Shown here one piece after another: positions 1 to 5,755 of a stretch of 7,586 nucleotides of DNA (position 1 is the first letter of the stretch; each line of letters begins with the position of its first letter). A model generated the notes under the pieces. The model was not told the origin of the DNA. It ran no database searches and saw nothing but the letters and a program-made list of their open reading frames with translations. A program made the translations under genes and the position numbers. Source of the stretch: Dehalococcoidia bacterium (GTDB taxonomy: Bacteria; Chloroflexota; Dehalococcoidia; Dehalococcoidales; UBA5760); the NCBI GenBank assembly GCA_011176655.1, contig DUEB01000045.1:1-7586 (forward strand). The letters run 5' to 3'.

Positions 1-608
1 GCCATCACACCGTTGATGACTATGCCTATGGAGGTGGGGCCGGTATGGTGCTCAAGCCCGAGCCCATTTTCGAGGCGGTAGAGAAAATAAAGGAAAGCCA
101 GGCTCCCGATGGCGGCGGGGACTTACCTGTTATTCTGCTCACCCCGCAGGGGCGTCTTCTGGGGCAGAAGGTGGCTCAGGAGCTGGCCAGCCAGCGCCAT
201 CTGGTTCTCATCTGCGGCCGCTACGAGGGGGTTGACGAGCGGGTGCGGGAGCACCTGGCTACCGACGAGGTCAGCATCGGGGACTATGTGCTCAGCGGCG
301 GTGAGCTTGCCGCCATGGTGGTTGTCGAGGCGGTGGTCAGGCTGCTGCCCGGGGTGCTCGGTTCCGAGGCCTCAGCGCGGGATGATTCCCACGCTACCGG
401 GCTGCTGGAATACCCGCAGTACACCCGCCCCGAGGTATACCGGGGCTGGGCAGTGCCCGAGGTGCTGCTCTCGGGAAACCACGCCCAGATTGCCCGCTGG
501 CGTCGCCAGCAAGCAGTTCTTCGCACCCTGAAGCGCCGTCCGGAGCTTCTGGACCGGGTTGAGTTGAGTCCAGAGGACCGGCAATTGATAGACAGCACCA
601 GGCCCTAG
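1..608 (+). CDS. trmD: tRNA (guanine37-N1)-methyltransferase TrmD, 5'-truncated by window edge
   Basis: This SPOUT-class enzyme methylates N1 of G37 next to the tRNA anticodon using S-adenosylmethionine, which prevents +1 frameshifting. The reading frame is open from base 3, upstream of the first ATG at 45: it encodes [14 protein letters not shown] just before that ATG, the conserved TrmD segment HRTVDD-x-PYGGG, so the ATG at 45 is internal and about 45 N-terminal residues are missing. Further family signatures are [13 protein letters not shown] and [12 protein letters not shown] (the knotted SAM-binding core), [13 protein letters not shown] with the Asp matching the catalytic D169 of E. coli, the Arg of VVRLLPGV matching R154, and YTRPEVYRG and [14 protein letters not shown] near the end. 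The 201 visible residues fit a full length near 246. It is followed after 59 nt by rplS, the usual rpsP-rimM-trmD-rplS order. The identification is secure; only the start is unseen. Confidence 0.97.
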   Translation, partial: HHTVDDYAYGGGAGMVLKPEPIFEAVEKIKESQAPDGGGDLPVILLTPQGRLLGQKVAQELASQRHLVLICGRYEGVDERVREHLATDEVSIGDYVLSGGELAAMVVVEAVVRLLPGVLGSEASARDDSHATGLLEYPQYTRPEVYRGWAVPEVLLSGNHAQIARWRRQQAVLRTLKRRPELLDRVELSPEDRQLIDSTRP

Positions 609-611
609 CTT

Positions 612-630
612 GCCTTAAGGGGCTTGAGGC
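612..630 (+). other. Short hairpin between trmD and rplS
   Basis: GCCTTAAG (612-619) can pair with CTTGAGGC (623-630) around a GGG loop, giving an 8 bp stem with one G-U wobble. It begins three bases after the trmD stop codon and ends 37 nt before the rplS start. No T-run follows (TTGTAAACGTT), so it is a poor intrinsic terminator. It could be a processing or partial-attenuation element that lets rplS be expressed differently from trmD. The pairing is seen in the sequence; any function is inferred. Confidence 0.35.
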
Positions 631-667
631 TTGTAAACGTTAAATCTAGTGATGAGGGGTCTTAAAA

Positions 668-1096
668 ATGAACATGGCATTACTGGTTGAAGTCAAACCA
701 AATCCTAACATTCCGGCCCTCGCCCCCGGCGATACGGTTAAGGTCAATGTCAGGGTGGTGGAGGGCGATAAGGAGCGTATCCAGCCCTTCAAGGGGGTGG
801 TCATCAAGATGCGCCGTGGTGTTGACGGCGGCAGCTTTACCGTGAGGCGTGTCAGCCGCGGTATCGGGGTCGAGCGTACCTTTCTGTTTCAATCACCAAT
901 GCTGGAGAAGGTAGAGGTGATACAGCACGGGAAGGTGCGCCGCGCCAAGCTGTACTACCTGCGCCGGCGCAGTGGCAAGACGGCGCGCATCAGGGAAAGG
1001 CGGCTGGATAAGAAAGAGCTGGCTCTGAAGGCGCCGGAAGCGAAACTGGAGTCGGAGCAAGAGGCGGAGCCGGAGTCAAGCGCAGAGGAGAGCTAG
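668..1096 (+). CDS. rplS: 50S ribosomal protein L19 with acidic C-terminal tail
   Basis: L19 sits at the 30S-50S interface of the ribosome and contributes to an intersubunit bridge. The signature order is complete: [27 protein letters not shown] (residues 20-46), [17 protein letters not shown] (56-72), then [24 protein letters not shown] (89-112). At 142 residues it is longer than the usual ~115; the excess is residues 113-142, a tail with nine Glu among 30 residues that is probably disordered. The start at 668 is preferred over the in-frame ATG at 674 because GAGGGG at 654-659 lies 8 nt upstream of it. The gene stands between trmD and priA in the same direction and is probably co-transcribed with both. 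The family call is certain; the role of the tail is unknown. Confidence 0.97.
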   Translation: MNMALLVEVKPNPNIPALAPGDTVKVNVRVVEGDKERIQPFKGVVIKMRRGVDGGSFTVRRVSRGIGVERTFLFQSPMLEKVEVIQHGKVRRAKLYYLRRRSGKTARIRERRLDKKELALKAPEAKLESEQEAEPESSAEES

Positions 1097-1122
1097 ACAA
1101 AAGCCAACTGCTGGAGTCTGGG

Positions 1123-3567
1123 ATGGAGTATGCTGAGGTTAGTGTCAATTCTCCAGCGGCCCGGCGTCTGGCCTTCAGCTATGCCGTCCCGCCCGATATC
1201 AGTATTGAGGTCGGGCAGGCGGTATGGGTTCCCTTCGGCGATAAGCAGCTCCAGGGCGTCGTTTTAGCGCTGAGCGACATTCCCCCGGATATCGAGACGA
1301 GAGAGATAGCCGGCCTGATTGAACCCCGCCCTTTACTGTCTCCACACCAGGTATCGCTGGCGCGCTGGATAAGCGAGTATTACCTTTCCCCCCTTTTTGA
1401 CGCCGTGGCCCTCATGCTGCCCCCGGGCTTCAAGCGTAGCGTAATCACTTATCTCGTAGCGCTGCCATCTCCCCCTGAGTGCGATCTATCCTCCCTACCC
1501 CAGGAACAGAGGCAGGTTCTCGGTCTGATTACCGCCCGGGGCAGGGTAAGCCTGAGGGAGTTGGAGAAGGCCCTGGGCAAGAAGAAGGCTCAGCTCGTCG
1601 CTTCCCAGCTGGTGAGGCGGGGTCTGGTGGTGAGGGGCTATGAACTGGGGGCGGCTCGGGTAAAACCCAGGCTGGAGCCTCACCTCAGCCTGGCCGTGGC
1701 TAGTAGCCAAGCTCAGTCAGAAATAGCCAGTCTGAGCGGGAAAAGAGCCTGGAAACAGGCGGCGCTCCTCAGCTTTCTAGCGCAGCAGCCCCAACCGATA
1801 TCGTGGGCGGAAGCCAGGCGCGAGGCCAGCTGCGCTAAAGCCGTGGCCGATGCCCTGGTGAGCAAGGGTCTGATAAAGGTTCAGCAGATTGAGGTAAGGC
1901 GCGACCCGCTCTCCCGCCAGGCCGTTACCCCGTCGGCACCGCTAGCCCTGACGGCGGCTCAGAAATCGGCCCTGGAGAGGATAACGTCCAGCCTGCGGGC
2001 CGGGGTTGAGCCGCCGGCCAGGCCGGGGGTCTTTCTGCTGCACGGGGTTACCGGAAGCGGTAAGACCGAGGTCTACCTGCAGGCCCTGGCGCAGGCGGTA
2101 AGGCTGGGTAAGAAGGGCATTGTTCTCGTCCCCGAGATTGCCCTTACCCCTCAGACCATAGAGCGCCTGAGCGCCCGCTTCCCGCATCGGGTGGCTGTCC
2201 TTCACAGCAAGCTTTCCCTGGGAGAGCAGTTTGACGAGTGGCAGCGGATACGGGATGGAGGGTTTGATGTTGTTATCGGCCCGCGCAGCGCCGTTTTCGC
2301 CCCCCAGCCCAACCTGGGCCTAATCGTTATTGATGAGGAGCATGAGTGGAGCTATAAGCAGCCGGATAGGTCGCCGCGCTACCATACCCGTGATGTCGCC
2401 CTGAAGCTGGCCGAGCTAGCCGGCGCCGTGGTCATGCTCGGCAGCGCCACCCCCGATGTTGAGAGCTTCTATCATGCCCGGCGGGGTGAGCGCTGCCTCC
2501 TTCAGCTTCCGCAGAGGGTGGTGCCTAGTGAGGGCTCACCCCTGCCTCAGGTTAAGGTCGTTGACATGAGGGAGGAGCTTAAAGCCGGCAACCGGAGCAT
2601 CTTCAGCCGCGCGCTCTTTCAAGCCGTCACCGAAGCCATCGCTAACCACGAGCAGGTGATGCTGTTTCTTAACCGCCGGGGAGGAGCCACCTTCATTCAG
2701 TGTCGCAACTGCGGCTACGTGCTCCGCTGCCGGCGCTGTGAGGTGGTTCTGACCTATCACCTCGACGAGGATATCTTAGCCTGCCATCAGTGTAACTACC
2801 GGAGTCCGGTTCCCCAGACCTGCCCCCGCTGCTTGAGCCGGCGCATCAAGTTCCTGGGCACCGGCACCCAGAAGCTGGCCCAGATAGCCCGGGACAGCTT
2901 CCCCGGGGCCAGGCTGCTGCGCTGGGACAGCGACTCCACCAGGGGAAAAGACGCTCACCGGGAGATACTGAATAGGTTCCGTGCCCACGAAGCTGACATT
3001 CTCGTCGGCACGCAGATGATTGCCAAGGGCCTGGACCTGCCCCTGGTGACACTGGTGGGGGTGGTCAACGCTGATGTCAGCCTGAACCTGCCTGACTTTC
3101 GGGCTGGAGAGAGAACCTTTCAGCTACTCTCTCAGGTGTTAGGCAGGGCGGGGCGGGGCAGCCGGGGGGGAAGGGTCATCATCCAGACCTATTTCCCCGA
3201 ACACTACGCTATTCGGGCCGCCGCCGGGCATGATTATGCCCTTTTCTACGAGCAGGAGATAGGCTACCGGCGCCAGTTTGGTAACCCCCCGTTCAGCCAT
3301 CTGGCCTGCCTTACCTACCGCCATACCAATGATATTCTCTGCCAGCGAGAGGCGGTAAGAATGAAGCAGCAGCTTGGCGGGGAAATAGAGTCCCGGGGGA
3401 TAGACAACATCAGCCTGATTGGGCCGGCGCCGGCCTTTATTCACCGATTGCGGGGAAGGTTTCGCTGGCAGCTCATCCTGCGCGGTAGCGCTCTCGCCTC
3501 TTTTCTGGCGCCGCTGCCGATGCCGCCGGGCTGGACGATAGATATTGACCCGGTGGGCCTGGTATAA
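1123..3567 (+). CDS. priA: Primosomal protein N' (replication restart helicase PriA)
   Basis: PriA is a 3'-to-5' superfamily 2 DNA helicase that recognises abandoned forks and D-loops and reloads the replicative helicase. The 814-residue protein is complete. Residues 1 to ~105 are the 3'-end-binding domain (AEVSVNSPAARRLAFSYAVP, VWVPFG), followed by a winged-helix region to about 260. Helicase lobe 1 has Walker A GVTGSGKT (308-315), DEEH (404-407) and GSATPD (440-445). The zinc-binding insertion carries all eight cysteines (C527, C530, C536, C539, C554, C557, C567, C570). Lobe 2 has GTQMIAKGLDLP (629-640) and QVLGRAGRG (671-679), then the C-terminal domain. The start at 1123 is supported by GGAG at 1113-1116, 6 nt upstream. 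It follows rplS by 26 nt and so is probably in the trmD-rplS operon; the gene converges on the HTH gene 21 nt past its stop. No catalytic residue appears lost. Confidence 0.97.
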   Translation: MEYAEVSVNSPAARRLAFSYAVPPDISIEVGQAVWVPFGDKQLQGVVLALSDIPPDIETREIAGLIEPRPLLSPHQVSLARWISEYYLSPLFDAVALMLPPGFKRSVITYLVALPSPPECDLSSLPQEQRQVLGLITARGRVSLRELEKALGKKKAQLVASQLVRRGLVVRGYELGAARVKPRLEPHLSLAVASSQAQSEIASLSGKRAWKQAALLSFLAQQPQPISWAEARREASCAKAVADALVSKGLIKVQQIEVRRDPLSRQAVTPSAPLALTAAQKSALERITSSLRAGVEPPARPGVFLLHGVTGSGKTEVYLQALAQAVRLGKKGIVLVPEIALTPQTIERLSARFPHRVAVLHSKLSLGEQFDEWQRIRDGGFDVVIGPRSAVFAPQPNLGLIVIDEEHEWSYKQPDRSPRYHTRDVALKLAELAGAVVMLGSATPDVESFYHARRGERCLLQLPQRVVPSEGSPLPQVKVVDMREELKAGNRSIFSRALFQAVTEAIANHEQVMLFLNRRGGATFIQCRNCGYVLRCRRCEVVLTYHLDEDILACHQCNYRSPVPQTCPRCLSRRIKFLGTGTQKLAQIARDSFPGARLLRWDSDSTRGKDAHREILNRFRAHEADILVGTQMIAKGLDLPLVTLVGVVNADVSLNLPDFRAGERTFQLLSQVLGRAGRGSRGGRVIIQTYFPEHYAIRAAAGHDYALFYEQEIGYRRQFGNPPFSHLACLTYRHTNDILCQREAVRMKQQLGGEIESRGIDNISLIGPAPAFIHRLRGRFRWQLILRGSALASFLAPLPMPPGWTIDIDPVGLV
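3146..3170 (+). other. G-quadruplex motif inside priA helicase motif VI
   Basis: Four guanine runs, G3-C-G4-C-G4-CAGCC-G7, satisfy the canonical G3+ with loops of 1-7 pattern. They encode Gly/Arg residues in and just after the conserved QVLGRAGRG motif, so amino-acid constraint plus GC-rich codon choice may be the whole explanation. The final run of seven G is also a potential polymerase slippage site. No function is claimed. Confidence 0.4.
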
Positions 3568-3575
3568 GGCCTGCC

Positions 3576-3588
3576 GCGGCGAAGCCGC
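3576..3588. terminator. GC hairpin between convergent priA and HTH genes (weak bidirectional terminator candidate)
   Basis: GCGGC (3576-3580) and GCCGC (3584-3588) form a 5 bp all-GC stem with a GAA loop (TTC on the minus strand). It fills most of the 21 nt gap between the priA stop (3565-3567) and the HTH stop (3589-3591), the position expected of a shared terminator. Neither side has a T-tract and the stem is short, so strong intrinsic termination is doubtful; it may only shield the 3' ends of the two transcripts. Confidence 0.35.
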
Positions 3589-3912
3589 CTAGATAGTGTG
3601 CCGGGTCAGGGGGTTGTCGCGCCGCTTACCGGCCAGGTCGAACCTCTCCCAGGCATACTTGTTACTCTTTGCGGACAGTATTTCCTCTCCTGAGTTACTG
3701 CCCCCCGTCTCATGAGTCAGGTAGAAGAGCTCGTCAAGTCGGTGTTCGGGGAAGGCTTTGATTGCCCCCACGATGAATTTCTGGTTTATGTTGCGTTTAC
3801 CTTCGCGGACCCGGTAGATCTGGCTTACCGATATTCCCATAGCGTGGGCTAGCTGGGACAGGTTCTTGTAGTTACCGTTACGGAGTTCGAAGATTCTTGT
3901 TTTAACAATCAT
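3589..3912 (-). CDS. Small XRE/Cro-C1-type helix-turn-helix DNA-binding protein
   Basis: This 107-residue protein has an N-terminal Cro/C1-type domain (about residues 5-66). The helix-turn-helix is near residues 18-39 (LSQLAHAMGISVSQIYRVREGK), followed by NINQKFIVGAIKAFP and DELFYLT, typical of short XRE regulators. Residues 67-107 form a polar, likely flexible tail with no recognised domain. The start is set at 3912: AAAGGGG (3927-3921) lies 8 nt upstream, and a consensus promoter lies beyond it. The frame stays open to an ATG at 3972, but that start would lie within the promoter's -35 box. The gene converges on priA and diverges from the cca operon. Its upstream region is more AT-rich than the flanking genes, which is compatible with later insertion between housekeeping blocks. 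It probably represses its own promoter; its other targets are unknown. It could alternatively be a phage- or plasmid-derived regulator. Confidence 0.85.
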   Translation of the reverse strand: MIVKTRIFELRNGNYKNLSQLAHAMGISVSQIYRVREGKRNINQKFIVGAIKAFPEHRLDELFYLTHETGGSNSGEEILSAKSNKYAWERFDLAGKRRDNPLTRHTI

Positions 3913-3920
3913 AACTACTA

Positions 3921-3927
3921 CCCCTTT
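3921..3927 (-). promoter_or_regulatory. Shine-Dalgarno that fixes the HTH gene start
   Basis: Read on the minus strand, AAAGGGG lies 8 nt before the ATG at 3912. It supports this start over the upstream in-frame ATG at 3972, whose use would place the coding sequence over the promoter. Confidence 0.7.
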
Positions 3928-3941
3928 GACGACTAATGACG
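3927..3941. repeat. Tandem TGACG direct repeat at the HTH transcription start
   Basis: TGACG occurs at 3927-3931 and again at 3937-3941, exactly 10 bp apart, so both copies lie on the same face of the helix. The second copy lies at the expected transcription start (~3936-3938) and the first runs into the Shine-Dalgarno. It is a possible operator for the HTH protein. The repeat is short and could be chance. Confidence 0.3.
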
Positions 3942-3943
3942 TT

Positions 3944-3972
3944 ATTATAGCATCTAATTTGCCAATTGTCAA
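3944..3972 (-). promoter_or_regulatory. Perfect-consensus sigma-70-type promoter of the HTH gene
   Basis: On the minus strand the -35 is TTGACA (3972-3967), the spacer is exactly 17 bp (3966-3950) and the -10 is TATAAT (3949-3944). The spacer ends in TGC, giving an extended -10 TGn element. All twelve core positions match the housekeeping consensus. The predicted start is about 3937, leaving a leader of about 25 nt that includes the Shine-Dalgarno. Such a promoter should be very strong unless repressed, consistent with autorepression by the HTH product. Confidence 0.88.
3959..3972. promoter_or_regulatory. Imperfect palindrome over the HTH -35 box (operator candidate)
   Basis: TTGCCAATTGTCAA is a 14 bp palindrome with one mismatched position in each half, centred on CAATTG. 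It covers the -35 hexamer and the adjoining spacer of the HTH promoter, where a bound dimer would block RNA polymerase. The symmetry is seen in the sequence; use by the HTH protein is inferred. Confidence 0.4.
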
Positions 3973-4015
3973 GATAACAGATAGAGAGCGGCGTCCTGTA
4001 GGGTATATCTTGACA
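3967..4015. repeat. Perfect 10 bp inverted repeat, arms 39 bp apart
   Basis: TGTCAAGATA (3967-3976) is the exact reverse complement of TATCTTGACA (4006-4015), with 29 bp between. The left arm includes the -35 box of the HTH promoter. The right arm repeats the same sequence in opposite orientation with no -10 at a workable distance (GGGTGC sits where one would be needed). A bipartite operator is therefore more likely than two promoters. As RNA, the arms could extend through ACAG (3977-3980) and CTGT (3996-3999) with a 6 nt bulge, so a structured transcript is the alternative. Confidence 0.5.
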
Positions 4016-4036
4016 CTGAACCCTGCCCGTCAGGGT
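4000..4036. repeat. Competing ACCCT/AGGGT stems
   Basis: ACCCTG (4020-4025) pairs with CAGGGT (4031-4036) around a CCCGT loop. The same ACCCT could instead pair with AGGGT at 4000-4004, so the two stems exclude each other. The adjacent CCCGGCCGGG (4038-4047) is a perfect 10 bp palindrome. The region lies upstream of the proposed cca promoter, so it is unclear whether it is transcribed. The pairings are visible; function is speculative. Confidence 0.3.
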
Positions 4037-4076
4037 GCCCGGCCGGGGGTGAGGTTGTCGCTAGCCTCTAGTCTCC

Positions 4077-4106
4077 TTGCTAAAGGTGTGACTTGTATAG
4101 TATAGT
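4077..4106 (+). promoter_or_regulatory. Probable promoter of the cca-secD-secF operon
   Basis: TTGCTA (4077-4082, four of six consensus bases) and TATAGT (4101-4106, five of six) are separated by 18 bp. A second overlapping TATAGT occurs at 4096-4101 but has no -35 at a proper distance. The expected start is near 4113, giving a leader of about 53 nt before the ATG at 4166. It is the best plus-strand match in the divergent gap, and clearly weaker than the opposing HTH promoter. Confidence 0.5.
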
Positions 4107-4125
4107 TTATCCTTAGGTGAGTATT

Positions 4126-4145
4126 GGGTGTGGGTGGGGCTGGGG
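4126..4145 (+). promoter_or_regulatory. Canonical G-quadruplex motif in the presumed cca 5' leader
   Basis: The run is G3-TGT-G3-T-G4-CT-G4: four tracts of three or more G with loops of 3, 1 and 2 nt, an ideal quadruplex pattern. It is on the non-template strand, so it would be present in the mRNA, between the predicted transcription start (~4113) and the cca start codon (4166). The short loops favour a stable parallel fold. An effect on translation or transcription of the operon is inferred. Confidence 0.55.
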
Positions 4146-4165
4146 TTATGTCACGGTAGCTAAGA

Positions 4166-5755
4166 ATGCAGTTTCCAACCAGAACTAAAAGCACGAGTAA
4201 ATGTATGGATATCGGGGAGAAGGCTCCTGACGACTTTTTCGGTAGTCTGAGCGAGCCTGGCTTGGCATCACTCCTCGCCAGGGTAGGCAGCTTTCTCGCC
4301 GGGCAAGGTGCTCAGGCCTACCTGGTCGGTGGTTTTATCCGCGACACGTTCCTTTCGAGGCAGACGGGAGACATTGATATTGCGCTAGGTGGTGACGCCC
4401 TGGAGGTTGCTTCCCGGGTAGCCACTGCCTTCGGGGGTAAATATATCCTGCTTGATAAGCTAAACCAGGTAGGCAGGGTAATTCTGCCGGGGCAGGAAGA
4501 CGACCCGGCCAGTAAGCAGCGGGAGCTTGATTTCTCTTCGCTGGCGGGGGATATCGAGGCGGACCTCGCCCGGCGTGATTTTACCATAGACGCCATGGCT
4601 GTTGAGCTTGATCGGCTGGTTGGGGGGCAGCGCGACGTGCCCCTTATCGACCCCTTCGGGGGTTTAAGCGACCTCCGTCAGGGTGTCATCAGGGTGGTCT
4701 CGCCCTCAGCCTTCCCGTCGGATGCCGTCCGCTTACTGAAGGGGGTGCGTCTGGCTTACGAGCTTGGTTTCCGTATTGAAAGTGAGACCGAAGCCCTGAT
4801 GAAGCGCCACTGTCATCTGCTGTCCGGTGTCGCCGGTGAGCGCCTGAGAGAAGAACTGGTTCGTCTGCTGGCGGTTCCCGGGGAGGAAAAGCTCCTTTTC
4901 CATCTTGATGAGCTGGGGCTACTTACGGCCGTAATCCCTGAGCTGGCGCTAGCCAGGGGGGTTACCCAACCCAAGGAGCACTTCTGGGACGTTCTAGCCC
5001 ACAGCTTTAGTACCGTGGCTGCCGTGGACTTTGTGCTCGGGGTGGGGGGCTGGGCATATGCCAGCGATGAAGTCCGGGCGGCAGTCCCCTGGCCGGCCAG
5101 ACTGGAGGAGTACTTCAGCCGGCCGGTAAGCAGCGGCAGCACCCGACGTATATTACTAAAAATGGCGGCGCTGCTTCATGACGTCGCCAAGCCGCAGGCG
5201 AAGACTATAGAGACTAACGGCCGTATGCGTTTTCTGGGGCACGCCCAGCAGGGGGCCGATATAGCGGTTGCTATCCTGGAAAGACTGAGGTTCAGCAGCC
5301 GGGAGATAAAGCTGGCCGAGACTCTGGTCAGGCATCACCTGAGACCGACCCAGATGAGCCAGAGCGGGCTTCCCTCGCCGCGTGCTATTTATCGCTACTT
5401 CCGCGATACCGGGGATGCCGGCGTTGACATCCTGTTCCTGAGCCTGGCTGACCATCTAGCCACCAGGGGGCCCCGGCTGGAGCCAGATAACTGGCGGGCG
5501 CATACTCAACTGGTGGACTATGTTCTGACCAAGCGTTTCCAGGAGGAAAGCGTGGTTAAGCCGCCCAAGCTGATTAGCGGACACGACCTTATCCGCCTCT
5601 TCGATCTCAGCCCCGGCCCCCGAATCGGGGAATTGCTGGAGGCGGTGCGCGAAGCCCAGGCATCGGGCGAAATCAGTACCAGGGACGAGGCGCTGGCCTA
5701 CCTCGGCCGGCGCCTTTCGCTAAAAAAGAAGGGTAAATATGGCCAGAAGACATAG
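4166..5755 (+). CDS. CCA-adding enzyme / poly(A) polymerase-family nucleotidyltransferase with HD domain
   Basis: A class II nucleotidyltransferase expected to build or repair the tRNA 3' CCA end, or to act as a poly(A) polymerase; sequence alone does not decide. The catalytic head shows YLVGGFIRD (52-60), GDIDIAL (68-74) with metal-binding D69 and D71, ADLARRDFTIDAMA (132-145) and LIDPFGG (160-166). The base-selecting motif is SDAVR (185-189): D186 and R189 match EDxxR, but the Glu is Ser, and the later LLKGVR has Lys where Arg is usual. An HD phosphohydrolase domain follows, with H279, H338-D339, H359, H390-H391 and D429. The C-terminal segment ISGHDLIRLFDLSPGPRIGELL (470-491) is typical. 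At 529 residues it is longer than E. coli Cca (412). ATG 4166 is the furthest possible start (TAG at 4157); ATG 4205 is equally plausible because residues 1-13 look unconserved and neither has a Shine-Dalgarno. It overlaps secD by 17 nt. Confidence 0.9.
   Translation: MQFPTRTKSTSKCMDIGEKAPDDFFGSLSEPGLASLLARVGSFLAGQGAQAYLVGGFIRDTFLSRQTGDIDIALGGDALEVASRVATAFGGKYILLDKLNQVGRVILPGQEDDPASKQRELDFSSLAGDIEADLARRDFTIDAMAVELDRLVGGQRDVPLIDPFGGLSDLRQGVIRVVSPSAFPSDAVRLLKGVRLAYELGFRIESETEALMKRHCHLLSGVAGERLREELVRLLAVPGEEKLLFHLDELGLLTAVIPELALARGVTQPKEHFWDVLAHSFSTVAAVDFVLGVGGWAYASDEVRAAVPWPARLEEYFSRPVSSGSTRRILLKMAALLHDVAKPQAKTIETNGRMRFLGHAQQGADIAVAILERLRFSSREIKLAETLVRHHLRPTQMSQSGLPSPRAIYRYFRDTGDAGVDILFLSLADHLATRGPRLEPDNWRAHTQLVDYVLTKRFQEESVVKPPKLISGHDLIRLFDLSPGPRIGELLEAVREAQASGEISTRDEALAYLGRRLSLKKKGKYGQKT

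Noticed and set aside
109..531. 140-codon plus-strand open frame inside trmD
   Set aside because: Cys/Trp/Arg-rich frame-shifted translation of the TrmD core; the trmD frame carries all the conserved motifs.
3913..3972. 20-residue N-terminal extension of the HTH protein (start at 3972)
   Set aside because: It would begin inside the -35 box and lie over the -10 box and transcription start; the ATG at 3912 has a Shine-Dalgarno and matches the beginning of the HTH domain.
3967..4015. Inverted repeat as a miniature transposon or IS remnant
   Set aside because: The 49 bp unit has no visible flanking target-site duplication and no transposase fragment; its overlap with a promoter favours a regulatory reading.
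4010..4038. Plus-strand TTGACA as a strong cca promoter -35
   Set aside because: No -10-like hexamer occurs at 16-18 bp; the position holds GGGTGC. The copy is better read as an inverted-repeat arm.
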